A stretch of 64,000 nucleotides of DNA from Mytilisepta virgata (taxonomy: Eukaryota; Mollusca; Bivalvia; Mytilida; Mytilidae): positions 1,054,001 through 1,118,000 of the forward strand of contig JAPWFG010000022.1 in NCBI GenBank assembly GCA_028015205.1, in the 5' to 3' direction. Positions 27,623 through 38,694 of the stretch are shown here, piece by piece. Made by a program: the position numbers and the translations under genes. Under the pieces are notes generated by a model, which was given only the letters and a program-made list of their open reading frames with translations, had not been told where the DNA came from and did not search any database. Positions within the stretch are counted from its first letter, which is position 1, and every line of letters starts with the position of its first letter.

Positions 27623-28459
27623 TACTGTTTATTACATTTATAAAGTAGACAAAAAATGCTTCAAAAGTGTCATATTTTACTTAGATCCCTTCCTGAATAT
27701 TTCGACGTCACAAACGTCACTTGTTAATAACGCCCTTGACGACGTTAAAATAAAACCGATCTTTCGCTGAGTGAAAATATCGAATTTATATTCAATGGAA
27801 AATTACGATAAATCACCATCATCAATGTAATAACGGAACAAAGAGATGTATAAATGCGCACAGAATTAGAGAAACAGGTATCTGCAGCAGAATAGATCAA
27901 GACCGTAAATTATATTTCATTTTCAGCAAATATGATAAAGCAGGAATCACATTGATAATATATCTTTCTCAAGTAGAAAAACATGCAGCGTTGATGACAA
28001 TTAGTTCGGTATATTGCGTTTCGGAGGTTTACCGATAATTACCGAGTTGATTGCCATTACATTTGAAAGTACCGCAAAAATAATTCGAAATAAGTTGTTT
28101 TGCGAACTTAAGTAAATCGTCCTCTTAACAATTGCTCTCTCTTTTTGAAAAGTGGATGATCGGAATCAATCTCTCTGACAGTTTTACTTCCGGTCGGAAT
28201 CTGTATGAGGGAGGAGAAAAGTGGTCCGTGATCGAAATCAAGCACTCTCTTGAGTTGTATATTTAATAAACTGTATTTTACCTAATCACAGAAATCAATA
28301 AAAATATTCCGTTGTGTTATAAAATTCATATTTCTGTCGAAAAGAGAACAGTGTTCTGACGAAAATGTTAAAGAATAATTATTACACAAGTATGAAAATT
28401 CATTTTGTTGCTATCATATGCTTCTAACCTGAATCATATTGGAAAATGTTTAACTTCAG

Positions 28460-28633
28460 ATTGTAAAGATTTCCCACATACACCGAACGCAACCTGCGAG
28501 GAAAAATTTGGATTGCACAAGACTATTGGAATGGGTAGCCAGTTTAGTTGTAATCTTGGATTCAAACTGATTGGTCGTCCCTTTTCTGTTTGTGAGAAAA
28601 CTGGACAATGGCGAAATCTCTTTTGTTGTATGA
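28460..28633 (+). CDS. Sushi (CCP) domain exon, left copy
   Basis: Acceptor TTAACTTCAG, donor TATGA|GTAAG, 58 codons, phase 1-1. It encodes CKDFPHTPNATCEEKFG, then GMGSQFSCNLGFKLIGRP, then SVCEKTGQW and NLFCC. The four-cysteine layout with a GxxFSCNxGFxL-G core and a C-terminal GxW is the sushi/complement-control-protein signature. Symmetric phases mean both copies could be spliced in tandem, giving two identical sushi domains, or either could be skipped, without frameshift. Confidence 0.85.
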
Positions 28634-28752
28634 GTAAGTTTTAACAAACATCTTCTGATTTATTTTATTGTTTGTTAATCGATCTTCCGTACTTTTCCCA
28701 TTGTTTAATCGCTTCGGTATTTAGCAACAGGGTGACACCTAGCTAGATTTGC

Positions 28753-28819
28753 AAACCCAACCGGATGTGATGAATTTGAAGTGTTTTGTGACATGGAAAC
28801 CGAAGGTGGAAAGTGGACG
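28753..28819 (+). pseudogene. Truncated copy of the first FReD exon
   Basis: Identical to the 3' half of the exon at 29846-29976 (PTGCDEFEVFCDMETEGGKW), including the donor ACG|GTAATA, but the acceptor and 5' part fell in the 191-bp deletion. The flanking AG dinucleotides do not restore the frame, so it is probably not spliced in. Confidence 0.85.
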
Positions 28820-28856
28820 GTAATAATTTTGTTTGAATCCCTAGTAGATGTAATAT

Positions 28857-29255
28857 ATAATATATTCTGTATAAATGTAAAAAGTAATAGATTCTGTATA
28901 AATGAAAAAGTAATAGATTCTGTATAAATGTAAAAAGCAATATATTCTGTATTAATGTAAAAAGTAATAGATTCTGTATAATATAAATGTAAAAAGTAAT
29001 AGATTCTGTAAAAATGCAAAAAGTAATAGATTTTCTATAAATGTAAAAAGCAGTATATTCTGTATAAATAAAAAAAGTAATAGATTCTGTATAAATGTAA
29101 AAAGTAATAGATTTTCTATAAATGTAAAAAGCAGTATATTCTGTATAAATAAAAAAAGTAATAGATTCTGTATAAATGTAAAAAGTAATAGATTCTGGAT
29201 AAATGTAAAAAGTAATAGAATCTGTATAAATGTAAAAAGTTATAGATTTTCTATA
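28857..29255. repeat. 27-bp minisatellite, left copy (intron)
   Basis: Unit TAATAGATTCTGTATAAATG-TAAAAAG, with variants such as TATATTCTGT and GATTTTCTAT. It is the duplicated counterpart of the array starting at about 30007 and has extra internal units, so the arrays changed length after the duplication. Confidence 0.9.
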
Positions 29256-29425
29256 AGAAATCAATAAAAATATTCCGTTGTGTTATAAAATTCATATTTC
29301 TGTCGAAAAGAGAACAGTGTTCTGACGAAAATGTTAAAGAATAATTATTACACAAGTATGAAAATTCATTTTGTTGCTATCATATGCTTCTAACCTGAAT
29401 CATATTGGAAAATGTTTAACTTCAG

Positions 29426-29599
29426 ATTGTAAAGATTTCCCACATACACCGAACGCAACCTGCGAGGAAAAATTTGGATTGCACAAGACTATTGGAATGG
29501 GTAGCCAGTTTAGTTGTAATCTTGGATTCAAACTGATTGGTCGTCCCTTTTCTGTTTGTGAGAAAACTGGACAATGGCGAAATCTCTTTTGTTGTATGA
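29426..29599 (+). CDS. Sushi (CCP) domain exon, right copy
   Basis: Same sequence, borders and phases as the exon at 28460-28633 (exact 966-bp offset). This copy has the intact downstream intron and the intact FReD exon, so it is the one expected in the ancestral transcript. Its phase 1 exit matches the phase 1 entry at 29846. Confidence 0.85.
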
Positions 29600-29845
29600 G
29601 TAAGTTTTAACAAACATCTTCTGATTTATTTTATTGTTTGTTAATCGATCTTCCGTACTTTTCCCATTGTTTAATCGCTTCGGTATTTAGCAACAGGGTG
29701 ACACCTAGCTAGATTTGCAAACATTAGATGGTTGGTACATAATCTAGAGAGCAGGTCAAAATGTGTTCGTATTAAAGTTGAATAAACGATGGCAAGCGCT
29801 AAATGACATATAATGGTAGTTTTAATTCAATTTAATTTTTTTAAG

Positions 29846-29976
29846 GAGTCGGAACATTTCGTGACTGCGGAGACATTCCGAGTAGATCAGCATCAGGGAT
29901 ATATAAGATTAACCCAACCGGATGTGATGAATTTGAAGTGTTTTGTGACATGGAAACCGAAGGTGGAAAGTGGACG
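29846..29976 (+). CDS. FReD exon 1 (start of fibrinogen-related domain)
   Basis: Acceptor TTTTTTTAAG, donor GGACG|GTAATA. It encodes VGTFRDCGDIPSRSASGIYK, INPTGCDEFEVFC and DMETEGGKWT. This is the canonical FReD opening: D-C-x-I...S-G-x-Y-x-I-x-P, then V-x-C-D-M-x-T-x-G-G-x-W-T, with the first disulphide pair. Phase 1 in, phase 0 out. Confidence 0.93.
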
Positions 29977-30006
29977 GTAATAATTTTGTTTGAATCCCTA
30001 GTAGAT

Positions 30007-30731
30007 GTAATATATAATATATTCTGTATAAATGTAAAAAGTAATAGATTCTGTATAAATGAAAAAGTAATAGATTCTGTATAAATGTAAAAAGCAATAT
30101 ATTCTGTATTAATGTAAAAAGTAATAGATTCTGTATAATATAAATGTAAAAAGTAATAGATTCTGTAAAAATGCAAAAAGTAATAGATTTTCTATAAATG
30201 TAAAAAGCAGTATATTCTGTATAAATAAAAAAAGTAATAGATTCTGTATAAATGTAAAAAGTAATAGATTCTGGATAAATGTAAAAAGTAATAGAATCTG
30301 TATAAATGTAAAAAGTTATAGATTTTCTATAAATTTAAAAAGCAATATATTCTGTGTAAATGTAAAAAGTTATAAATTCTATATAAATGTAAAAAGTAAT
30401 AGATTCTGTATAAATGAAAAAGTAATAGATTCTGTATAAATGTAAAAAGTAATAGATTTTATATAAATTTAAAAAGAAATAGATTCTGTATGAATGTAAC
30501 AAGTTATATATTCTGTATAAATGTAAAAAGTAATAGATTCTATATAAATGTAAAAAGTAATAGATTTTGTATAAATGTAAAAAGTAATAGAAAAGTAATA
30601 GATTCTATATAAATGTAAAAAGTAATAGATTTTGTATAAATGTAAAAAGTAATAGAATCTGTATAAATGTAAAAAGTAATAGATTCTGTGTAATATAAAT
30701 GTAAAAAGTAATAGATTCTGTATAAATGTAA
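30007..30731. repeat. 27-bp minisatellite, part 2 (left of insertion T4)
   Basis: About 26 units of TAATAGATTCTGTATAAATG-TAAAAAG in the intron after FReD exon 1. It continues at 33781 after a 3,049-bp insertion. Closely spaced variant units give spurious minus-strand ORFs of FYIY-type repeats. Confidence 0.95.
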
Positions 30732-33700
30732 CTAGAGGCTCTCCAGAGCCTGTATCGCTCACCTGGATTTAACTTTTCACCTTGAGGAGATCTAAAAATT
30801 TAAGTGTTGCAGTCAATTTGGCTGGTTTTTCTTTAGGATTCTATGTTAAACTAATTTCAGATGTGGCATCATCTTGGTTGACAGTCAAGGTCAACAGATA
30901 CATCCAAGGACCATTGCTACCAAGTCTAATTCTAATTGGCTTAGTAGTTTCAGACGAGAAGATTTTTGAGTGAATTTCCCATAGGGTCCTATGTTAAACT
31001 AAGTTCTGCTGTGGCGGCCATCTTGATTCACAGTCCACAAAATCATACATATTTCTGAAAAAGGACCTCCTAAGGACCAATGCTGCCAAGTCCTGCTCCA
31101 ATATGTCAAGTGGTTTCAGACAAGAAGATTTTTCAATGAATTTTCCTATAGGGCCCTATGTTAAACTAAGTTCGGTTGTGGCGGCCATCTAGGTTGACAG
31201 TCCGGGTCATCGGACACACCTCTGTAAGAGGACCATCTAAGGACCATTGCTGCCAAGTCTGGTTGCAATTGGTCAAGTGGTTTAGGACAAGAAGATTTTT
31301 CAATGAATTTTCCCATAGGGCCCTATGTTAAACTAAGTTCGGCTGTGGCGGCCATCTTGGTTAACAGTCCAGGTCATTGGACATATTTCTGAAAGAGAAC
31401 CTCCTAAGAACCATTACTGCCAACTTTGGTTCCAACTGGCCTTGTAGTTTCGTATAAGAAGATTTTTGAAAGTCACCCCCCTTTTTTTCTATTTTTAGTA
31501 ACAGTAGCCATGTGGGTTGGAAGTCGGGGATGCCAGACATAAGTTTGGAAGGGGGCCACCCAAGGACCATTCCACCAAAGTTTGGTCTCAATTGGCCCAG
31601 TGGTTTGAGAGGAAAAGATCTTTAAAGGAAAGTTTATGCTGGATGCCGTCTTTAAAGGGCAAAAACTCCTATAAGGGGTCAATCAATGATTTTGGTCATG
31701 TTAACTTATTTGTAGATCTTACTTTGTTGAACATTTCTGCTGTTTACAATTTGTCTTTATCTATAATAATATTCAAGATAATAACTTAAAACTGCAAAAT
31801 TTCCTTAAAATTAATAATTCAGGGGCAATAACCCAACAAAGGGTTGGCCGATTCGTCTGAAAATTTCATGACAGGAAGATCTTGACCTGATGAACATTTT
31901 TACCCCGTCAGTTTTGCTCTAATTGCTTTAGTTTTTGAGATATAAGACAAAAACTGCAGTTTACCCCTATGTTCTATTTTCAGCCATGTCGGCCATGTTG
32001 GTTGGCAGACGGGGTCATCGGACACATTTTTTAAACTAGATACCCTAATGATGCTTGTGGCAAAGTTTGGTTCAATTTGGCCCAGTAGTTTCCAGAGGAG
32101 AAGATTTTTGTAAAAGTTAACGGACGACGACGGACGACGGACGACGGACGGCAAGTGATGAGAAAAGCTCACTTGACCCTTTGGGTCAGGTGAGCTAAAA
32201 ATTGGTACCGTTCAATTTATTTATAGGTAGGTCTACAATAGATCACAATAATTGAATAATGGATCAGCTACAAAAGTTACAGCACCTGGTTAACAAATCA
32301 AAAGGAACATTTATACCCTGTTTTATTTCATTCTATTTAGTGGTTCTCTGAACCAAGACATTTGAATGTATTTCCCATAGTGTCTTATGTTAAACTAAGT
32401 CCCCTGCCGGTGGCCTTCTCTGATGATGGATCAACTACAAAGTAACAACACTTGGTCAGCACCTCATAAGTAATATTCATGCCATATTTGGTTTCATTCT
32501 ATTCTGTGGTTCTCTAAAAGAAGACATTTGAGTGTTTTTCCCATAGTGTCCTATGTTAAACTAAGTCCCCTGTTGACGGCCATCTTGGATGATGGATCAG
32601 CTACAAAGTAACAACACTTGGTCAGCACCACATAAGAAACATTCCTGCCATATTTGGTGTCATTCCATTCAGTGGTTCTCTAAAAGAATACATTTGTATG
32701 TATTTCTCATAGGGTCTTATGTTAAACTAAGTCCCCTGCTGGCGGCCATCTTGGATGATGGATCGGCTACAAAGTAACAACACATGGTCAGCACCTCATA
32801 AAGAACATTCATGCCATATTTGGTTTGATTCCATACTGTGGTTCTCTAAAAGAAGACATTTGTATGTATTTCCCATAGGGTCCTATGTTAAACTAAGTCC
32901 CCTGATGGCGGCCATCTTGGATGATGGATAGGCACCAAAGTAACAACACTTGGTAAGCATCTCATAAGGAACATTCATGCCATGTTTGGTTTCATTCCAT
33001 TCAGTGGTTCTATAAAAGAAGACATTTGTATTTATTTCCGTTAGGGTCCTATGTTAAACTAAGTCCCTCACTGGTGGCCATTTTGAATGATGTAACGGCT
33101 ACAAAGTAACAACACTTGGTCAGCACCTTGTAAGGAACATTCATGCTATATTTTGTTACATTCCATTCAGTGGTTCTCTAAAAGAAGTCATTTGTATGCA
33201 TTTCCCATAGGGTCCAATGTTAAACTAAGTCCCCCGCTGGCGGCCATCTTGGATGATGTATCGGCAACAAAGTAACAACACTTGGTCAGCACCTCATAAG
33301 GAACATTCATGCCAGATTTAGTTTCATTCCATTCAGTGGTTCTCTAAAAGAAGTCATTTGTATGCATTTCCCATAGGGTCCTATGTTAAACTAAGTTCCC
33401 CGCTGGCGGCCATCTTGGATGATGGATCAGCTACAAAGTAACAACACTTGGTCAGCACCTCATAAGGAATATTCATGCCATGTTTGGTTTCATTCCATTA
33501 AGTGGGTCACTAAAAGAAGTCATTTGTATGCATTTCCCATAGGGTTCTATGTTAAACTAAGTCCCCCGCTGGCGGCCAACTTGGATTATGGATCGGCTAC
33601 AAAGTAACAACACTTGGTCAGCACCTCATAAGGAACATTCTTCCCATGTTTGGTTTCATTCCATTCAGTGGTTCTCTAGAAGAAGTTCAAAATGTAAAAT

Positions 33701-33780
33701 GTTAACGACGACGACGGACGACGGACGACGGACGCCAAGTGATGAGAAAAGCTCACTTGGCCCTTCGGGCCAGGTGAGCT
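30732..33780 (-). mobile_element. T-tract element copy T4 inserted in the 27-bp array
   Basis: In reverse orientation relative to T1-T3. The right end reads TGAGAAAAGCTCACTTGGCC / CTTCGGGCCAGGTGAGCT, a strong hairpin; the left end is CTAGAGGCTCTCCAGAGCC, the complement of a perfect 6-bp-stem hairpin followed by CTAG. Removing the element and one AA restores an exact minisatellite unit (GTAAAAAGTAATAG). Internally there are about 165-bp units: four at 30830-31470 and eight at 32380-33690 (CTATGTTAAACTAAGTCC, AAGTAACAACACTTGGTCAG). CGGACGACG microsatellites lie near the right end and near 32130. Confidence 0.88.
32380..33690. repeat. About 166-bp tandem repeat, 8 units (inside T4)
   Basis: CTATGTTAAACTAAGTCC recurs at roughly 166-bp steps, each followed by GGCGGCCATCTTGGATGATG, ACAAAGTAACAACACTTGGT and CATTCAGTGGTTCTCTAAAA. 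Short ORFs inside are repeat artefacts. Confidence 0.9.
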
Positions 33781-34215
33781 AAAAAGTAATAGATTCTATA
33801 TAAATGTAAAAAGTAATAGATTTTGTATAAATGTAAAAAGTAAAAGAATCTGTTTAAATGTAAAAAGTAATAGATTCTGTATAAATATAAAAAGTAATAG
33901 ATTTTCTATATATATGGAAAAAGTAATAGATTCTGTATAAATGTTAAAACTAATAGATTCTGTATAAATGTAAAAAGTAATAGATTCTGTATAAATTTAA
34001 AAAGTAATAGATTCTGTATGAATATAAAAAGGAATATATTCTGTGTAAATTTAAAAAGTAATAAATTCTGTATCAATGAAAAAGTGATAGTAATAATGCA
34101 CAACTACACTCATTAAGTCATTTTTGTATAATATAAAAAGTAATACATTCTGTGTAAATGTAAAAAGAAAAAAATTCTGTATCAATGAAACAAGTAATAT
34201 ATTCTGTATAATAAT
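33781..34215. repeat. 27-bp minisatellite, part 3 (right of insertion T4)
   Basis: Resumes with AAAAAGTAATAGATTCTATA in register with the array ending at 30731, and decays toward 34215. Units become more diverged (AAAAAATTCTGTATCAATGA) at the far end, as expected at an array edge. Confidence 0.92.
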
Positions 34216-34403
34216 CGTCATGTATATACAAGACATGTCAGTGTGCTTCAAGGCGTCGTATCCTTACATTTTACATGATAAATCCAAATAACGGAGAAAA
34301 CTCTTCACCTCCTAAAAAAGCAGCCCCTACAAAAAATTCAATCCTACTCCTGTTTATTCTGATACACCCAACAAAACATTTATTCTCACTGTATTATGAA
34401 CAG

Positions 34404-34500
34404 GTATTTCAGAGACGATACAACGGTGAAACACACTTTAATAGAAACTGGTCTGAATATGAGCAGGGATTTGGTGACCTAAATAAGGAGCATTGGTTAG
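34404..34500 (+). CDS. FReD exon 2
   Basis: Acceptor ATTATGAACAG, donor GGTTAG|GTATGT. It encodes VFQRRYNGETHFNRNWSEYE and QGFGDLNKEHWLG. This continues the domain exactly (GGKWT-VFQRRYNG; family consensus W-T-V-x-Q-R-R-x-[DN]-G-S-x-x-F-x-R-x-W-x-x-Y-x-x-G-F-G-x-[LF]-x-x-E-x-W-L-G). Phase 0 in, phase 1 out. Confidence 0.95.
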
Positions 34501-34604
34501 GTATGTACATCAAAGTTCATAATACATTTTCAGGTAGAAGGTACATTACATGTAAATGAAAAATGTACTGCTGAATTACCGTTCACCTTTTATTATGCTT
34601 ATAT

Positions 34605-34793
34605 ATGGTAACATTTGAGTGGCAGTTTATTAATTCTTGCAAATACGATTGGCAGAAAAGCACCACGTGGCTCATAAATTCATTATACAACCGTGAAAAC
34701 TTGACATACGGAAATGAAATATCCTCACAAAATTATTTAAATAACCAAAAAGTTAAATGTAAAATTGCTGTCAAATGCAATGATAAAATTTAA
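34605..34793 (+). other. Unassigned ORF in FReD intron
   Basis: 62 codons, Asn/Lys-rich with paired cysteines near the end (NQKVKCKIAVKCNDKI, stop). It is not part of the FReD consensus and I do not recognise it. It could be a relic exon of another secreted protein or chance; AG sites upstream are unremarkable. Confidence 0.2.
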
Positions 34794-35071
34794 ATTAATT
34801 CTTCTTCTGGTTGTTTCGGAACGTTAGAAAAAAAAATATGTATGGCGTTGGAATCCGTGCTTCATATTAAGTGTTCTTTGATTAACGATTTTAAAATCCA
34901 ATTAAAAACATAAGTAATTAGAAATTAAGTTTAAAGTATAATATAATTTATTATACTTTATTTAAATTTCTCTACTTTTAATAAATTTCCATTGGTTTAC
35001 AAGAATGTGGTATTTTACTCGATCACCCGCTGGAAAGAAACAACGTATTTTATATAATATCGCATATAATA

Positions 35072-35436
35072 CACAGGCAAAAATGCCACACATTTGTCAC
35101 GCATGAACCTGGAAATGTATGTGTCACAGGTGTGTCACATGCGTGACATGCACGCTTTATGCCACGCATGTAATAAATGTGTGACACACATGTGAATGGC
35201 AGGTATCTGAAAACGCATGTGCACGCATGTGTTTAAAAACGTATGTGGCACATGTGTGTTTTCTCACGCATAAAATTTACATATGAAACGCAAGATCACA
35301 TGTGTGAATCATGCATATTACATGCGTTTTGCAAATATGTGTCACATGCGTTGCATGAAAATTCTCTAACACATATGGTGACACATATGTGAAATGCATG
35401 TGTCACGCATATACACGTGTGGCATTTTTGCCTGTG
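35072..35436. mobile_element. 365-bp MITE with TA duplication and 20-bp perfect terminal inverted repeats
   Basis: CACAGGCAAAAATGCCACAC at the left and its exact complement GTGTGGCATTTTTGCCTGTG at the right, flanked by TA (35070-35071, 35437-35438). The interior is dominated by CGCATGTGT / ACACATGCG words in both orientations. The TA duplication fits the Tc1/mariner superfamily. It lies in the intron between FReD exons 2 and 3. Confidence 0.88.
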
Positions 35437-36184
35437 TATGAAAGGAGTGATAAGGGGAATTAATGCTTGATACAAAATATTTTCATATACTTTTAATTGA
35501 CAAATTGAAGTTGGGCAATTTCCCCCTGTATTTATTTCACTTCTAGGACCAGTTTCAAAAAGTCTCCTAAAACTTTTCAAAATCTCTTGAGGCATAGCCT
35601 GGAATGTGATCTCTAAAGATTTGCTAATGATAATTCATAATTAAGTTACAAAAATTATTTCTGCATACCTCAATATCGCTTTGAGAGACAGCTTTAACAC
35701 AAATTTGCCAAATTATCGTCTTTAAGACAGGAAACTCAGAACTAACATGAATTTTTTTGCTGTAAATGAGATTATGTATCTCCTTTCATATGAAATAAGA
35801 ATGGTTTTGGTTCTTAATTTCCTTCTTGGCAATATTCCAAAAATTGATGCAAATTGACCCAAATCGCCTACAAATGTATATACACGACTTTTGCGGGTAT
35901 AAAGCTTGAACTTATTAATTATTAAAAATTAAATTTGTGTTTGCTAACTAAAAATGCATTGCATACAATCGTTTCCGATAAAAAGAAGATAAACAGTTAA
36001 GATAAAAATAGTTATGAGTGAAACAAATACTCCTTTTAAAGGAATATTACTTTCATTATTGTTCTTCATCCTACAGTGAATACTTCTACATAGAGATGAA
36101 AATATCTTAACTCACTGCAAGTTCAAGATGGTTAATTCATTTCTGAATGTCTTGAGCTGAAAAGCAATCCTTATAAAATCGGCG

Positions 36185-36455
36185 GGGCCTCGGTGGCCGA
36201 GTGGTCCAAGTAGTTCGTCATGACTACTAATGATCACTAGCATGTCAATACTGAGGTTGTGAGTTCGAATCTCACCTGTGACGAGGTGAGTTCGACTCCG
36301 ATCTTTATTGACAAGGATTGCCAATTTTCCTACAGAAGGTCGGTGGTTCTCTCCGGGTACTCCGGCTTCCTCCACCAATAAAACTGGCTGATGCGAAATA
36401 TAGCCAAATGTGCTGAAAACGGCGTAAAACCCCAACTAAAATAAATAAATAAATT
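36185..36455 (+). mobile_element. Full-length tRNA-derived SINE
   Basis: The head resembles a class II tRNA: GGCCTCGGTGGCCGAGTGG contains a perfect A box (TGGCCGAGTGG), and GTTCGAATCTC is a B-box match. The tail has GGATTGCCAATTTTCCTAC, CTCCGGCTTCCTCCACCAA, GTGCTGAAAACGGCGTAAAA and an (AAAT)n end. RNA polymerase III transcription is expected for such heads (family knowledge). I found no clear target duplication. It is not a functional tRNA gene. Confidence 0.85.
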
Positions 36456-37377
36456 AACAAATTTAATTTGATTTTTCTAAATGTGAAAATTATTATTTTT
36501 TTATACATGTACTGCAAAAAAAAAATTCTTGAAATGCGACTCAACTAATTAGAATAATATATATGATAAGAATGGAGAAATACAGTCAGGTATACTACGT
36601 CGCCTATCTTTTTTAAAAATAGTACTTGTTTAGACCTTTTTAAGGTTTATATTTTCCCGATGAACCTTTGAATGTGCGTCTGTAGCTATACATTTTAAAC
36701 ATTGGCTAGAATCATTATGTTTTTTTCCTTAATTAACTTACGGTAGACATTGTAAGTACACTATTAGTTATAAATTACAATCCAGAATAACAACTAGTCA
36801 ACATCTTTCATCGAAAAAATAAAAAAAAATATTAAATGATTTTTTTTAGAAAGATAGAATAAATCATGTATATTTATATAAACGGCCAAACTTGTAAATA
36901 AATAAATAAATAAATATATAATATCGGCAAAGGAATAGGGAGAAAAGTCCACAAATTCGAAGTCCAAGGAAAAAACAAAGTCAAGAGAATCGAACACAAC
37001 AAATAAACACCACAAGGATACATATATAACTAAAAGAATGAAAAACATATAAAAAACTAAACAAAACTAGAATAAGACAGCACAGAAACTAAAGCACTGG
37101 CAATGTGAACTCCCATTAAAAACCGGGAGCAACATCAGGTGTTCCGGAAGAGAGCGCATGTCCTACTCCGTTAACGTTAAATTATAATTTGATTTTCAAA
37201 ACATTCAAGCATAAAAAACTGATTTACTGGATATAATATAAGTCAAGAATATTTGAATTTTAATACCTAAAAATACAGTAAATTGTTAGTTACAACTCTA
37301 TTAAATTATCATACTTTAACTATACATGTATGCCTGTGAAAAATATAGATATATATAATACTATCCCATTCTGATAG

Positions 37378-37539
37378 GGAATTTAAAATTGCATCAGATA
37401 ACATCAAGCCGCCGCTATAGACTTCGGATTGAAATGGAAATTGATGGCGACATTGAATTTGCGGAATATGACACATTTAGTATTGGTAATGCAGCTACAA
37501 ACTACAAGCTGGCGGCGGAAGGACACTCTGGGACGTTAG
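37378..37539 (+). CDS. FReD exon 3
   Basis: Acceptor CCATTCTGATAG, donor GACGTTAG|GTAAGT. It encodes NLKLHQITSSRRYRLRIEME, IDGDIEFAEYDTFSIGNAAT and NYKLAAEGHSGTLG. It matches the family pattern [GN]-x-x-I/L-H-x-[IL]-T-x-x-x-x-Y-x-L-R-[IV], then A-x-Y-x-x-F-x-[IV]-x, then Y-x-L-x-x-x-G-x-S-G-x-x-G-D. Phase 1-1. Its 3' end, donor included, is copied three more times immediately downstream. Confidence 0.95.
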
Positions 37540-37765
37540 GTAAGTTAGATAAATACGAAACATTTAGTATACAAACTACAAGCTGGCGGCAAAAGGACAC
37601 TCTGGGACGTTAGGTAAGTTAGATAAATACGAAACATTTAGTAAACAAACTCATGATGGCGGCGGATTGACACTCTTGGACGTTAGGTAAGTTAGATAAA
37701 TACGAAACATTTATTATACAAACTATAAGCTGGCGGCGGAAGGACACTCTGGGACGTTAGGTAAA
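37540..37765 (+). repeat. 74-bp tandem repeat made of exon end plus splice donor
   Basis: GT donors in the context ACGTTAG|GTAA occur at 37540, 37614, 37687 and 37761 (spacings 74, 73, 74). Each unit contains ACATTTAGTAT, CAAACTACAAGCTGGCGGC and GGACACTCT, taken from the end of FReD exon 3. Reading through the first donor reaches TAG in the second unit, so use of a downstream donor would truncate the protein inside the FReD. Confidence 0.92.
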
Positions 37766-38317
37766 TACGAATATGCCATTTTTATTTATCTGGATTTTAC
37801 TTGCAACTGACTCACCCAATGCGGCTTAATTTAAATCATAGAAGGAAGCTGGAGTACATAGAGACTATCAACAATTTTTGGCACGAAACAAATTACTGTA
37901 CTTGTCGATTAGAAGTTGAATACAGTTCGAAAAGAGTTGAATTAAAACTCACAACCTTAAGTGTTGATATAGCGTGGCTTATGACCGGTAATATTTATGG
38001 CCATATTTAAGCTTCATCTACCATTTGGCTACCGTGGCCTAAAAATCAAGCACATTAAAGTAAATGGATGATAAAGCGAGTAAGTTTATACACATCGTTT
38101 CAACAATAGTTATATAAGCATTGGTTCCAAAATGTTTATACATTTTAGTTCAGTAAGTTTATACACAATACAATATCAGCGGAATAAGTGCTGATACTAT
38201 CTTTTATCATAAAGGCGACCTATTTACTGGCCAAATAAAAATATTTCTGCTCTATATTACGCAATTAGCAAATTATTATTTCCTGGTACCCTTGTCACAT
38301 TCAATAATAGTTTCTGT

Positions 38318-38440
38318 TGCGTTCTGGTTCACAGTGTTTATGACGTCATGTTTTCGCTAGATTACGCGCCAAAAAAAAAGCTCCTCATTAAAGCAGCTGA
38401 AAAAGTCCCATTTTTGCATTTTCTTTTCAGACAAAATAAT
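38318..38440. repeat. Dispersed repeat, copy 1
   Basis: CTGGTTCACAGTGTTTATGA, CGTCATGTTTTCGCTAGATT, CGCGCCAAAA and AAGTCCCATTTTTGCATTTT match a diverged copy at about 55088-55205. The origin is unknown; the TGACGTCA core is palindromic. Confidence 0.65.
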
Positions 38441-38694
38441 ACTTTACACCTGAAGGCTAAAAACATCCGGAAATTATACAGTTTGTTTGTACTTGCCAAG
38501 AAACAGGTGAAATATATTCAACAGACCTCGCATTTAGAACCGTTTTAAGACTCTTTAAAAATATAAACTCTATACTTTTCTTTTACATGTAGTGAATGTA
38601 TACCATCCGTTATTTAGTGTATCCTTCGTGGTAAAGAAATCCTTTACTGTTAAAGACAAAAACAAATTCTAAGTATCATCCTAATTGGTATTAC

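Larger units (their letters stand above)
28290..29722 (+). repeat. 966-bp segmental duplication carrying the sushi exon
   Basis: 28290-28756 and 29256-29722 (467 bp) appear identical by eye, at a 966-bp offset. In the left copy the segment corresponding to 29723-29913 (191 bp) is missing. That deletion removes the intron end, the acceptor and the first 68 bases of the first FReD exon. The junction has AAC on both parental sides (GCAAAC / ATTAAC), a 3-bp microhomology. The right end of the left copy lies in the 27-bp minisatellite. Confidence 0.9.

Noticed and set aside
32589..33782. ORFs with repeated NNTWSAPHK-type peptides
   Set aside because: Produced by the 166-bp units of T4; open only within single units and absent from others.
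28743..34251. Minus-strand ORFs rich in Phe, Ile and Tyr
   Set aside because: They are translations of the 27-bp minisatellite (nine codons per unit), not proteins.
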